This document shows positions 44,004-53,031 of a DNA stretch of 64,000 nt, piece by piece. Below the pieces are notes generated by a model. It worked only from the letters and a program-made list of their open reading frames with translations. It was not told where the DNA came from and did no database searches. Positions within the stretch are counted from its first letter, which is position 1. The number at the start of each line of letters is the position of its first letter. Source of the DNA: UBA6522 sp965205045 (GTDB lineage Bacteria > Pseudomonadota > Gammaproteobacteria > Steroidobacterales > Rariloculaceae); the NCBI GenBank assembly GCA_965205045.1, contig OZ242031.1, positions 4,774,001-4,838,000 of the forward strand, given 5' to 3'. The translations under genes and the position numbers were made by a program.

Positions 44004-45262
44004 CCGGACTGATCCGGGAAATCCGCTTCCTTTCGAGTGACCGGGCGGCCTTGCTCTGGCTGGGAATCGCCGTGCTCGTCGCTACCCTGTCGGTGGTTTT
44101 GGGGCTGCGCGAAATCGCCTCGCAACGCACGGTCCTGAACGAATTGATCGAAATCGACCGTGTCGAACGGGAAGTGGTGACGGGACTGTACCGGGACTGG
44201 GGCAATGCGGCCTATTACACCTTCCACCTGACCTACGATTCGCCGTCGGATTTCGCATTCGCCGCACTGGGCCAGCGCGATACCTCTCCCTGGAAGCACC
44301 ATATCCGCGCAATCGCACTGGAAGGGCAGATTTACGAGACTGACGCGGAAAATCCGGACTTTGCCCTGATCGGCCGCTTCGACTTCGCGTTCGCCGCGAA
44401 CCTGCTCGCCCCGCTATTGCTGATTCTCCTGTTGCATGATCTGCGCTCCGCGGAGCGCACCGCAGGTCGCTATGAATTGCTCAGCGCGACAGCGGCAGTC
44501 CAGGGCAGCCCCTGGTTCGCGCGGGCGGTCCTGCGGGTTGGAGCACTGATGCTCTGCCTGATCGCTCCACTCTGGGCCGGCGGTCTGCTTGCCGGAACGG
44601 GCGCTTCTGACCTGGCGCTTGCAAGCCTCATCGTGGCCTTGCACATCGGATTCTGGTGGGGCGTTTGCGCATTTGTCGACCGGTTTGGCCGCAGCAGCCC
44701 GGTCAACCTGACCGTGCTGATCGGCGCCTGGCTGGCCCTCGCCGTAATCGTCCCGGCGGCTATCAAGCTCTCGGTGGAGGCCGCCGTACCGTTGCCGGAT
44801 GGAGGCGACATCCTCCTTACCCAAAGAGAGGCGGTCAACGACGCCTGGGATCTGCCCAAGTCCGCGACGATGGAGCCGTTTGTGGAGCGCCATCCCGATT
44901 GGGCGGATTACACGGAAGTCAGTCAGACTTTCGAATGGAAGTGGTATTACGCTTTCCAGCAGGTCGGCGACCAGACCGTCGAGCCGCTGTCACTGGCTTA
45001 TCGGGAAGGCCGTATCAGACGCGACCGCCTTGCGGGAATGTACGCCTGGCTATCTCCGCCCGCGCTAGCCGAACGAGCCCTGCAAGCTGTCGCAGGTACG
45101 AATATGGCGGCCTCGCTGGCCTATGAACAACGCGTGCGCGACTTTCATGCCGCCCTCAGGACCTACTACTATCCCGGGCTGTTCCGCGATGATGTCTTCT
45201 CGGATGCGAGCCTCGCGCAGCGGCCTGAATTCCGCGGTTCAGAAAATCGGATCGAGCGATAG
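44000..45262 (+). CDS. ABC-2-type permease, DUF3526-like, second of pair
   Basis: The 420-residue protein has the same architecture as the upstream permease: an N-terminal helix (AALLWLGIAVLVATLSVVLG), a periplasmic domain, a central bundle (roughly 130-260), and a second periplasmic part with WAD and FEWKWYYAFQQVGDQ. The two probably form a heterodimer with the ATPase. Its 3' end overlaps the convergent DUF1826 gene by 24 bases. Together with the siderophore-type receptor it may form a metallophore transport unit; that role is inferred only from position. Confidence 0.8.
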   Translation: MTGLIREIRFLSSDRAALLWLGIAVLVATLSVVLGLREIASQRTVLNELIEIDRVEREVVTGLYRDWGNAAYYTFHLTYDSPSDFAFAALGQRDTSPWKHHIRAIALEGQIYETDAENPDFALIGRFDFAFAANLLAPLLLILLLHDLRSAERTAGRYELLSATAAVQGSPWFARAVLRVGALMLCLIAPLWAGGLLAGTGASDLALASLIVALHIGFWWGVCAFVDRFGRSSPVNLTVLIGAWLALAVIVPAAIKLSVEAAVPLPDGGDILLTQREAVNDAWDLPKSATMEPFVERHPDWADYTEVSQTFEWKWYYAFQQVGDQTVEPLSLAYREGRIRRDRLAGMYAWLSPPALAERALQAVAGTNMAASLAYEQRVRDFHAALRTYYYPGLFRDDVFSDASLAQRPEFRGSENRIER

Positions 45263-45847
45263 AAGCAATCGTTCACCAGCTCCATGGGGAGATCGGTGAA
45301 CGACACCGCCAAAGCACTCGTTCCACGCGCCACCCTTCAGTATCGACCAGTGGCCTGTGGTCAATCGCCGGATCTGCCGGTTCGCCTGGACGGGAGGCGC
45401 CATGGTATCGAGATCGGCCAAAACGGCCCAATCGACATCGCTGTTGGGAATCCATTCCGTGCCCGATCCGCTGAGCGTGATCAACATGCGGCAAGGCACA
45501 TGATCCACATGAAATCGCGGGCACATGGGAGCGCTCAGCGTCTTGAGTCGAACACCGACCCGCTCACAGTGCACAAGCTCGCCCAACAGTTCGCTGGCCT
45601 CGGCGATTTGATCGAGCAGCGCAGCATGTACGTCGGCGTCGATTGTCGCCGGCAGCTCACTCGCCGGGGCTTCGGGATCATCCGCAGGCTGGACCCATCT
45701 CAGTCGCGGAGCCTGACGCGAACGGATCAGGCGCTTTGCCAGGGCTTCACAGGTTCTGGCTTGCGGGCGCGACACGCTGACGATTTCCACATCCTCTTCA
45801 TAGATCGCTGCAAAGTCGCCAAGCTGATCACCGATTACCTGTCGCAT
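45239..45847 (-). CDS. DUF1826-family protein
   Basis: The 202-residue protein starts at an ATG overlapping the COG0523 gene stop (TGATG). It matches DUF1826: FHVDHVPCRMLITLSGSGTE, a WILKGG-like SILKGGAWNECFGG and the ending VHRSPHGAGERLLLSLDP. The family is frequently linked to COG0523 GTPases under Zur control. The conserved His, Asp and Cys suggest a metal site, but no activity is known. It is co-transcribed with the GTPase gene. Confidence 0.8.
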   Translation of the reverse strand: MRQVIGDQLGDFAAIYEEDVEIVSVSRPQARTCEALAKRLIRSRQAPRLRWVQPADDPEAPASELPATIDADVHAALLDQIAEASELLGELVHCERVGVRLKTLSAPMCPRFHVDHVPCRMLITLSGSGTEWIPNSDVDWAVLADLDTMAPPVQANRQIRRLTTGHWSILKGGAWNECFGGVVHRSPHGAGERLLLSLDPIF

Positions 45848-47064
45848 CAGACGTCTGCCTCCTCGAATTCGCGAATCCATTGCGGGAACGGGTCCGGGAA
45901 CCGTTTCCAACCGTCCGGGCCGGCAACAAGCTCTTTCTCATTCAGAAGGCATGCATCCAATGCCCGAATTGCCTGTTCTTCATCGAGGGCCTGCCCAATG
46001 AAGACAATCTCCTGACGCCGATCACCGAAAGGCGGTTTGCACTTGCTTTCGATTGACGCTCTATGCTCCATGTGTTCAGGCCACTCATCCTCAGGCACCG
46101 CTGACCAGAACAGGCCGGCATATCCGTGATTCATGATGCCGCCTGCCTGAGACCATGAACCCGCCTGATCGAAACGTGAAGCCAACCAGAAGTAACCTTT
46201 CGATCGAACAAGGTTGCCGTGACGCCAACCCCTCACGAGAAAGTCGTAGAGTCGCTGGGGGTGAAACGGCCTGCGCGCCCGGTAGACAAAGCTGCCGATA
46301 CCGTATTCCTCGGTCTCCGGCACGTGTTCGCCACGAAGTTCCGCCAGCCAGCCGGGCATGTTCTCGGCCTCGGCCATATCGAACTTGCTTGTACCGAGAA
46401 TGGCGACTGGCTCGATCCTTCCGTGGTCCGCGACGAGCACCTCGGCGCCGGGATTGAGGCGACGGAGCGTGGCGAGCAGCGCGTGAGTTTGAGAGGAATC
46501 GAGCAAATCGGTCTTTGTCACCACGATGACATTGCTGAACTCGACCTGGTCGATGAGGAGATTGGCGATATTGCGTTCGTCCTCCTCGCCGACCTCCATG
46601 TTCTGGTCCTTGAGGCTTTCGGCCTCTTCCATCAGCCGTGGAAAATTGTAGGCGTCGACGACGGTAACCATGGTGTCAAGCCGGGCTACCGACGACAGCG
46701 AGCGGCCCAGTTCATCCTCGAACGTAAATGTTTCCGCCACCGGCAACGGCTCGGAGACACCGCTCGATTCGATGAGGAGGTAATCGAACCGTCGCTCGTC
46801 TGCCAGGCGCGCCACCTCGACAAGCAAATCCTCCCTGAGCGTGCAGCAGATGCAGCCGTTGGTCATCTCGACAAGCTTCTCGTCCACTTGCTGGAGCGAC
46901 ACGTCCTCCCGGAGGAGATCGGCGTCGATGTTGACCTTTCCCATGTCGTTCACAATGACCGCAACCCGCAGGCCCTCACGATTTTTGAGAACATGATTCA
47001 GGAGCGTCGTCTTGCCGGCTCCAAGAAACCCTGACAACACGGTTACGGGTAGAGATGATTCCAT
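45847..47064 (-). CDS. COG0523 (CobW/ZigA-like) zinc-metallochaperone GTPase
   Basis: The 405-residue G3E GTPase has Walker A GFLGAGKTT (12-20), the metal-binding CxCC motif in TNGCICCTLRED, the Walker B-like LLIESSGVSEP and the base-specificity motif VVTKTDLL. The C-terminal CobW domain begins near GIGSFVYRARRPFHP. Such proteins insert zinc into client enzymes during zinc limitation (ZigA, ZNG1). A Zur-type site lies 18-32 bp before the ATG, and DUF1826 follows in the operon. Confidence 0.9.
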   Translation of the reverse strand: MESSLPVTVLSGFLGAGKTTLLNHVLKNREGLRVAVIVNDMGKVNIDADLLREDVSLQQVDEKLVEMTNGCICCTLREDLLVEVARLADERRFDYLLIESSGVSEPLPVAETFTFEDELGRSLSSVARLDTMVTVVDAYNFPRLMEEAESLKDQNMEVGEEDERNIANLLIDQVEFSNVIVVTKTDLLDSSQTHALLATLRRLNPGAEVLVADHGRIEPVAILGTSKFDMAEAENMPGWLAELRGEHVPETEEYGIGSFVYRARRPFHPQRLYDFLVRGWRHGNLVRSKGYFWLASRFDQAGSWSQAGGIMNHGYAGLFWSAVPEDEWPEHMEHRASIESKCKPPFGDRRQEIVFIGQALDEEQAIRALDACLLNEKELVAGPDGWKRFPDPFPQWIREFEEADV

Positions 47065-47081
47065 GCCTGCCTCCGAAAATT

Positions 47082-47096
47082 TGTTACCTTATAACA
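47082..47096. promoter_or_regulatory. Zur-box-like site upstream of the COG0523 gene
   Basis: TGTTACCTTATAACA is an inverted repeat TGTTA-N5-TAACA, the spacing of the enterobacterial Zur operator. It shares TTATAACATATC with the znuD/merC site. Confidence 0.75.
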
Positions 47097-47183
47097 TATC
47101 TCCGGGGGGCAGGTTTTCAAGTCTGTCTCGCCGGTTCGTGCATACTCGACATGCGAACGGGATTATAAAAGGTGTAACAGACA

Positions 47184-47828
47184 GTGTGTCTTCCATTGAA
47201 TCGGCCATCGACAGACTACCGACTCGTCATCGAGTTCTGGTTCGGCGAACTGCCCATGCAACCGGACAGCCTGGCCGACCGTCACAAGCTCTGGTACGGA
47301 GTCGACGCCGCGACCGACACGTTGATCAGGGATCGCTTCGGAACGATGGTCGATGCCGCGGTCGCCGGATCGTACCGACACTGGGAGACTCAGGCCCTGT
47401 CCCGGCTGGCGCTGATCGTCGTTCTGGATCAGTTCACCCGCAATATCCATCGGGGCCGCGCCGGCGCTTTCGGCGGCGACGCCCGCGCGCTTCGTCTCGC
47501 GCTGGACGCCATCGACCGCGGCATGGACCGCAAGGTCGATCCGATAGCGCGAGGGTTCTTCAGCCTGCCGTTGCAGCACGCCGAGGACCTCGCCACCCAG
47601 GAGCGCTCCGTGCGCGTCGCGGAGCGTTTCGATGCCGAGTGCCAAGCCGCGTTCGGAAATTACCCGGCGGCTCTGGCGCGTTATGCCCGCGAACACCGGG
47701 ACATCGTCGCCCGCTTTGGCCGCTTTCCGCACCGCAACGAGGCGCTGGGCAGGGGGTCCACGGCAGACGAGCTGGCGTACCTGGCCGGCGACGCGCCCTC
47801 CTACGGCCAAGCCTATGCCGAGGATTGA
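47184..47828 (+). CDS. DUF924-family protein
   Basis: The 214-residue protein matches DUF924: VIEFWFGEL near the start, then LIVVLDQFTRNIHRG, FFSLPLQHAEDLATQERSV and the ending FGRFPHRNEALGRGSTADEL. The family is all-helical, TPR-like and cytoplasmic, with no known activity. Start is a GTG at 47184, and the first 15 residues are not conserved. It lies just outside the left boundary of the putative tRNA-associated island. Confidence 0.85.
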   Translation: MCLPLNRPSTDYRLVIEFWFGELPMQPDSLADRHKLWYGVDAATDTLIRDRFGTMVDAAVAGSYRHWETQALSRLALIVVLDQFTRNIHRGRAGAFGGDARALRLALDAIDRGMDRKVDPIARGFFSLPLQHAEDLATQERSVRVAERFDAECQAAFGNYPAALARYAREHRDIVARFGRFPHRNEALGRGSTADELAYLAGDAPSYGQAYAED

Positions 47829-47895
47829 GTGGCCTTAAGTCCTGTCCTCAGCGGCGGGTGCAGTTATGGACAGTGTCGATTGGAGGGGGGATCGG

Positions 47896-47912
47896 GTATG
47901 CCGGTGGACGGA
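47896..47912. repeat. 17-bp copy of the tRNA-Thr 3' end (attL-like)
   Basis: GTATGCCGGTGGACGGA is identical to 55483-55499, the 3' end of tRNA-Thr and its first flanking bases. Similarity extends 5 more bases to the left with one mismatch. It marks the distal edge of the 7.6-kb island. Confidence 0.75.
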
Positions 47913-48068
47913 ATCCAACAGATAAGATAACTGATTGTTAAATAAAGAATTTTTGACTACCTAATGGAAGTGTATCCAACGATTTACGCCACGGTCGGTA
48001 TATTTCTTTTCGAGCAGTGACGCGCACATGGTTCGGTACTTGTCGGAAAATCGCTCGCGTTGCCCTTG

Positions 48069-48287
48069 TCAAGTCAGGACGCGCAGCGCGGTCTCCGGCA
48101 CCTTGTCGAGCACTCTCAACAGCGCGCGTGCCGCGCCGGTCGGGCAGCGCTTCCCCTGCTCCCAGTTGCGGATCGTCTCGCGCGGCACGTCGATGCGCTG
48201 CGCGATGATCCGTTGGGGATCGAGGAAGGCGGCCACGGCGTAGGCGAAGTCAATAGGCACTTGTCGTCTCGCGGCCTCATCGTCCAA
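48069..48287 (-). CDS. XRE-type antitoxin-like protein, N-terminus probably incomplete
   Basis: The 72-residue frame ends with a NadS/HigA-like helix-turn-helix: IIAQRIDVPRETIRNWEQGK followed by RCPTGAARALLRVLDKVPE. The usual first helix (with LSQxxFA) is only partly recognisable, and the start (TTG 48287) is doubtful. No toxin frame is adjacent, so it may be an orphan or decayed antitoxin. It is the first gene inside the island's left edge. Confidence 0.5.
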   Translation of the reverse strand: MDDEAARRQVPIDFAYAVAAFLDPQRIIAQRIDVPRETIRNWEQGKRCPTGAARALLRVLDKVPETALRVLT

Positions 48288-48430
48288 GCCCCAATTCCGT
48301 CCTGTTCGTCCGGCGGACGCTGAATTTACTCAAAATCGACACAACAGAGGTCAACGCCGCACATTTCTCCGATTGCCTGAATCAAGTTCACCGCAAGCCA
48401 CCATCGTCTCTGGAATGTGTCACCGTGTGC

Positions 48431-48823
48431 TCAAAGCGCCCGGTCCAGAAAGTCCCGCGGGGACCAGACCTCAACCGGCCCATACCGCGCCTCGGTAAAG
48501 TCGCGCGTGTTGCCGGTAATCAATAACGCGCCACCGGCCACCGCAGTTGCCAGGTATACCTCGTCGTCAGGGTCGCGAAGACCGAAAACGACATCGGCCG
48601 GCTCGACAACGATCGCCAATTGCTCTATCTCCCTGATCACAAACTCCATTGTGTCGCGGTACGGGGATTGACTTGGCCGACGGGCGATTGCCTGGTACTC
48701 GGACAGGACTGGTCCAGACAACACGACTTCGTGTTCTCGAACAACCTTGTCGATGACTTCGCGGCAGGTGCCGTCGACTCTCGCGGCTGATACCACGACA
48801 TTGCAGTCCGGGACGACTCTCAT
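48431..48823 (-). CDS. PIN-domain toxin, COG1569 type
   Basis: The 130-residue protein has the PIN acidic residues: Asp in VVPDCNVVVSA, Glu in SEYQAIARR, Asp-Asp in LRDPDDEVYLATA and the NTRDF motif. It is expected to be an RNase of the VapC type, magnesium-dependent. Its ATG overlaps the stop of the AbrB-type antitoxin gene (ATGA), so the two form one toxin-antitoxin operon. Confidence 0.85.
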   Translation of the reverse strand: MRVVPDCNVVVSAARVDGTCREVIDKVVREHEVVLSGPVLSEYQAIARRPSQSPYRDTMEFVIREIEQLAIVVEPADVVFGLRDPDDEVYLATAVAGGALLITGNTRDFTEARYGPVEVWSPRDFLDRAL

Positions 48824-49113
48824 GCCTTGCGGCCGCGGCGTTCACGGCGCGATCGGGCGATTTCGTCGATCGCCTCTCTCATGATCTCGTCCTCGGACCG
48901 CCCGAAATCGTCGGACGAGGCCCGGGCCGCCGCAAACTTGCCAGCGATACGGTCGGCGACCGCGTTCCTGTCCACCACCTCCTTGGGCTTGAACAAGATT
49001 GCATCGCCGACCAGAGTCGCTTCCATTATGTCTCCCTCGCGAAGGTCGATATCTCTGCGCAGCTTGGCCGGAATGGTCACCTGGAATTTCGGTTTCACGG
49101 TTACGAATGGCAT
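48820..49113 (-). CDS. AbrB/MazE-type antitoxin
   Basis: The 97-residue protein starts with a SpoVT/AbrB swapped-hairpin DNA-binding domain (VTVKPKFQVTIPAKLRRDID, LREGDIMEATLVGDAILFKP). Its C-terminal helix is acidic then basic (SEDEIMREAIDEIARSRRER) and should bind the toxin. It is the first gene of the pair and probably represses it. Confidence 0.85.
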   Translation of the reverse strand: MPFVTVKPKFQVTIPAKLRRDIDLREGDIMEATLVGDAILFKPKEVVDRNAVADRIAGKFAAARASSDDFGRSEDEIMREAIDEIARSRRERRGRKA

Positions 49114-49370
49114 TTCGGTCTCGCGTGAGTGCGTCGGAAAGTTGTAAATTCATACCATGGTGAAACGGAAATAGCAAGCCCTCGCTCTTGAGCGTATTGA
49201 CCCTGGCCGAAACGCTGCCACTTTCCCAGCACACCTCCAAATGATGTCTTACGAACCGGCGACGGGCAATGTCGGCCCACGGTGGGGCGTTGTGCATCCG
49301 CCAATATTTCATCGAGCGCATGCACGCCCCTGATTGTAGAAAGTTCCGTAATTCTGGAAGTCCGAACTAA

Positions 49371-50120
49371 TCACACCAAGTTCGCGAATGGGCGCTTGCC
49401 GTCATGCATGGTCTTGAATGACTCGATCAGAGCCCTTTCGACATCTCTCGGATCGCGTCCGGCGATTGTCTTCCAGCACACCACCAATCGATCCGAATCC
49501 TCGAGCTGCCAAATCAGTCGTCCGCCCCAGTGGCCAACGCGAGCGCCCTGCCCGAAACGGATCATCTGGTGGACCCGCCGTGCGAGCGTTCCCGTACTAC
49601 GGCTGCCCGTCTGACCCACGTAGACAATGAGCGCGCCCTCCACCCATTCCCTGCGCAACCGATCGAGAGGTACATTTGGATCCTTGTTCTTGAATCGACC
49701 GCCGGTCCCCTCGATCAGAAACTTGGGTGCCGCCGCAAGAGTACGCAAAAACAGATAGACGCCGGGTTCGGCAGGTAGTGCGCTGCGTTCAGCGCGACGC
49801 AAGTCCTTGACCGTCAAGAAACCTTCAAAGCCCAGCCGTCGCAGCGCGGGAACCGACTTCAAGCCCTTTGGATCGCCCATGGAGGCCACGACGGCTTGCT
49901 CCGGGATCACGCGAACCCGACTGCCGTTTCGCTCAAACAAATGGGAATAGTTGCGCGTACGGCCATGAATCTGAAAGCGGCTGACCGCAGACCCGTCGCG
50001 CTTGCGGTAGCGCCTTCGAAGATTGATCCGAGAAGCCAGATCAGAAGTGGTCATCCACCGGTTCCCCTGGCTTTCGAGAATGTCACGGATCTCTTCGTGA
50101 AGCGTTACCTTCTCGCCCAT
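49371..50120 (-). CDS. HARE-HTH/GIY-YIG nuclease-like fusion
   Basis: The 249-residue protein has an N-terminal winged-helix of the HB1/HARE-HTH type (LHEEIRDILESQGNRWMTTS, DLASRINLRRRY, with HLFERNGSRVRV). A GIY-YIG-like domain follows: EPGVYLFLR as the GIY strand, IVYVGQT as the YIG strand, the Arg helix TLARRVHQM, and an Asp/Glu-bearing VERALIESFKTMH ending PFANLV. The nuclease core therefore seems complete. It overlaps the upstream membrane-protein gene by 16 bases. A DNA-recognising nuclease linked to a membrane protein suggests a defence role; that is inference. Confidence 0.7.
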   Translation of the reverse strand: MGEKVTLHEEIRDILESQGNRWMTTSDLASRINLRRRYRKRDGSAVSRFQIHGRTRNYSHLFERNGSRVRVIPEQAVVASMGDPKGLKSVPALRRLGFEGFLTVKDLRRAERSALPAEPGVYLFLRTLAAAPKFLIEGTGGRFKNKDPNVPLDRLRREWVEGALIVYVGQTGSRSTGTLARRVHQMIRFGQGARVGHWGGRLIWQLEDSDRLVVCWKTIAGRDPRDVERALIESFKTMHDGKRPFANLV

Positions 50121-51589
50121 CGGAGGCTCCTGGTTTCTTTCGCGGCGGCCCTGGCGTGCTCAGCCATGAATTGACCGATCTCGCGCACGCTGACCTTCTC
50201 GGTCGCCTTGTGGGCGAGGATGCCCGCGGAAAGCCCGGCCAGCAGCGCAAGGCCCGCGGGGCCGCCCAGGACGGCGACCTGCGAAGCGGCAGCCAGCGAG
50301 GCACCCGCGCCGATACCCCCCTTGAGGTGGCCGTCTACGAACTCCGCGTACTCGCCGCTTTGGCGCGCCTTGTGAAAGGCCCTGGCCAAGGCGACGACCG
50401 TGACGACCAGCAACAGCGGATTCGCGCTCATCGCGGCGGACACGCCCATGCCGCCGACCAGCGTCGAAAACTGCTCCGTGTCCGCGCGGTTCCAGAGCAA
50501 CGCAGTCGCCACGACGCCGATGACGCCGCCCAGCAGTTCCGGGGCATCGTAGCTGTTGAGGTCGTAGAACCAGTCTTTGGGGATGCCGAAATTCGATTGC
50601 AGATAGTCCGAAACCCGGTCATAGGTCGCCTTGTCCCAGTTGGCCAGTGGCAGTCCCTTGGGCGTGGTCACGTCCTTGAACATGGCCTGAACGAACCCCA
50701 TTGCTTCCTGGATCATGGTGTCATCGGGTGATGCATCGCGAACCCTGGCGATGGCGCCGGCGACGGTATGCCCGCCATCGAAGAGCCTGTGGTTGCCACC
50801 GCCGATGTGGGTGGCGAGGTACGTGGCATCAAGCGCCCTGTCATAGAGGGTGGCGGGTCCCTCCACCATGTTCTGGAGCAGCGCATTGAGATCGGTGGAC
50901 AGCGCGCTCGCCAACAGCCCCTGGCTGATGGCATGTAACGCGCCCGCGAGGGACCGAGTTGAATCCATGGCCTTTCCGGATCCGGTCTTGACCCGGTCGG
51001 TGGTCGCACGAACAACCTGCGACGACATCTTCGGAGCGGCTCGAATGGATCCCAGGACCGACGATACAAGGCGCTTGGGCAGGCGTTCCCATTTATCGTA
51101 CTTGGCGGCTTGGGGATAGCGTTCTTCCAGCGCGGCAAGTCGTTCCGGGTTATTGGATTCGCGTGCGCGCCGGATGGCGCGAAGTCCGTTGATGCGGTAC
51201 TCGGGATTGCTCGCGCGCCGGTATTCGCGCCATTCCGACTGCAGCTCCGCCAACAGGGCTTCAACCGCAGGCTTGCTGCCAATACGAAGCGGATAGCCGC
51301 CGAGCCGGCGGCCGAGCAGATAGTGCGTATGGGGTCCGTAACCGCGTTCAATGAGCGCAGGTGGGAATTGGGTGTGAGTCTTTACGAGCGGCCCGATGTG
51401 GACCCGTCTGGACTGTTCACCGGAATGCGCCTGTCCGGGCGTCTCGCACCAGAGCTCTCCGGTGTGCCAGCTCATACTCGGGGAACGAGCACCGTCCTCC
51501 GATTGGATCTCCGAAGGACTACGCACCACGTGGACGGTGTAGTCGTCCGCGGGGTCGGTCCAGATATCCTCTACGTGCGGGACGGTCAT
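50105..51589 (-). CDS. uncharacterised membrane protein, partner of the GIY-YIG gene
   Basis: The 494-residue protein has no family known to me. The first about 200 residues are soluble, with an Arg/Glu-rich helical stretch (ALLAELQSEWREYRRASNPE). A middle conserved-looking segment reads HIGGGNHRLFDGGHTVAGAI and continues to FVQAMFKDVTTPKGLP. Residues about 360-465 hold several hydrophobic helices (LLGGVIGVVATALLW, NPLLLVVTVVALARAF, VAVLGGPAGLALLAGLSAGI). It ends in a basic tail. It is the first gene of a two-gene operon with the HARE-HTH/GIY-YIG protein. Hydrophobic helices at the C-terminus would suit a membrane effector. Confidence 0.65.
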   Translation of the reverse strand: MTVPHVEDIWTDPADDYTVHVVRSPSEIQSEDGARSPSMSWHTGELWCETPGQAHSGEQSRRVHIGPLVKTHTQFPPALIERGYGPHTHYLLGRRLGGYPLRIGSKPAVEALLAELQSEWREYRRASNPEYRINGLRAIRRARESNNPERLAALEERYPQAAKYDKWERLPKRLVSSVLGSIRAAPKMSSQVVRATTDRVKTGSGKAMDSTRSLAGALHAISQGLLASALSTDLNALLQNMVEGPATLYDRALDATYLATHIGGGNHRLFDGGHTVAGAIARVRDASPDDTMIQEAMGFVQAMFKDVTTPKGLPLANWDKATYDRVSDYLQSNFGIPKDWFYDLNSYDAPELLGGVIGVVATALLWNRADTEQFSTLVGGMGVSAAMSANPLLLVVTVVALARAFHKARQSGEYAEFVDGHLKGGIGAGASLAAASQVAVLGGPAGLALLAGLSAGILAHKATEKVSVREIGQFMAEHARAAAKETRSLRWARR

Positions 51590-51945
51590 CGTCTGCCACT
51601 GTGGCCCGAGTTGCGCCTGCTATTGTAAGCAGTCCCGTTCCGGTACCCCAATCGACACGAGGGACGCCAACGCTCGCACGGACCGTTCTTATTGTCGACA
51701 GGCGCAAAGCGGCCGGTGTAATAGCGCGGAGGCGATATCTTTTTGAATGTAATCGATGGAACCGGATTTTTTGGGCTAGAATTTGCTGTGTAAGTAACCC
51801 TGCGTACCGGACAAACAAATCCGTCGAGCCACGAAACGCCGCCCGGAAACACTGCATCGCGAGTGACCGACGCTGCCTGCCAGTTCATGAGCAGCCCCGC
51901 AAATGCCCTTGCCAGGGAGCGCCGCTCGCTTGCGGAGACTATATC
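51590..51945. other. intergenic, no gene seen
   Basis: About 355 bases between the membrane-protein gene and the DUF5677 gene, both on the minus strand. It likely holds the promoter of the downstream operon. Short minus-strand frames across it show no recognisable motif. Confidence 0.4.
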
Positions 51946-53031
51946 TTACATGCCGTCGGGGTGTTCAGCACAGCGAACATGAACGTTTGGACCCGCTAGT
52001 AGCACGTCCGGCTCATCCATTAAACCCATCTTGAAGAATACGCCCTTAGGGTTGGAATGAACTTGATGACTCGCGAGGCGGAAATACGAACGCAGATGTT
52101 CAATACCAGCGGCCCGTTCTATATCGGAGAAACTCGGATTGCGCCTCTGGGCAATACTGGCGGCCCAACCGTAAGGCGCCTTGAACTCTCGGCCATAACG
52201 ACTAACCGCATCCTCGTACTGCTGTTCGAGTTCACTTAACTCTTCACGCGTGAGCGGTTCGTATCCGAGTGTATCGCAGTGTTTCTGATACTCGCGTGCT
52301 GCCTTTCGTGACTCAACTACTTCATGAGCGACGTATCGCTTCGCGAGAGCCTCGCCGTGATCACAAAGAAGTAGGCCGACAACCGCGATTTCGTGGAGTG
52401 TTCTCCATCTAGCCATCGCACCGTCCGCGAATCCGGCACCAAGCAGGCAGATTATTTCCTCGGACACTTGGCATGCCCTGGCGTGGAGCCGCGCCTGAAC
52501 GTCCATCAATGTCGGTCGACTTTGATCTTCCGACTCGAAGTACGATGTCGAGACTTCCTCGCCGAGTTCCCGAGATATGGTAACGAACATACGGAGGAGA
52601 CTGAGTGCGGGCTCCCAACGACGTCCGAGACGGCTCCGAAACCGTCGAATCTCTGTGTCTTGCTTCCGTTTCTCCCGTCTCCAAGTTTTTCTTGGCGTAC
52701 CCAGTATCAACTCCGCGACGTCCGCGGATACCTCGTCGATCACTTCTTGGAGACCGTTCTCCAAGAACGAAGAGAAATCCATTTTGAACTGTTGGAGTTC
52801 CTTTTCGGTGATTTTGATGGAGACATCTCGTTTTTCCCACAATTTCCAGCGTCGCAGTCGAAACTTGCCAGCGTCGTCGGTCTCAGACCGCAATGTGCTT
52901 TGCAGGCGTTCGCGCTCCCGAGGTGATAGTGAAATGCCTTGAGCTTCCAATTTTATTTCGATTAGTTCGGTAAACACCAAATACGGTGTATCGTTAAGCT
53001 GCTGTTCCAGTAGTCGTTGTAGTAGTCCCAT
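51946..53031 (-). CDS. DUF5677-family protein
   Basis: The 361-residue protein has an N-terminal variable region (LSPRERERLQSTLRSETDD), then the DUF5677 core: LLRMFVTISRELGEEVS, FADGAMARWRTLHEIAVVGL, AKRYVAHEVVESRKAAREYQ, and FRLASHQVHSNPKGVFFKMG. These all-helical proteins are frequent in defence-rich segments and their role is unknown. The family usually continues beyond the AGPN motif; here the frame ends ten residues later, so the C-terminus may be lost. The gene has no partner on its strand. Confidence 0.75.
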   Translation of the reverse strand: MGLLQRLLEQQLNDTPYLVFTELIEIKLEAQGISLSPRERERLQSTLRSETDDAGKFRLRRWKLWEKRDVSIKITEKELQQFKMDFSSFLENGLQEVIDEVSADVAELILGTPRKTWRREKRKQDTEIRRFRSRLGRRWEPALSLLRMFVTISRELGEEVSTSYFESEDQSRPTLMDVQARLHARACQVSEEIICLLGAGFADGAMARWRTLHEIAVVGLLLCDHGEALAKRYVAHEVVESRKAAREYQKHCDTLGYEPLTREELSELEQQYEDAVSRYGREFKAPYGWAASIAQRRNPSFSDIERAAGIEHLRSYFRLASHQVHSNPKGVFFKMGLMDEPDVLLAGPNVHVRCAEHPDGM

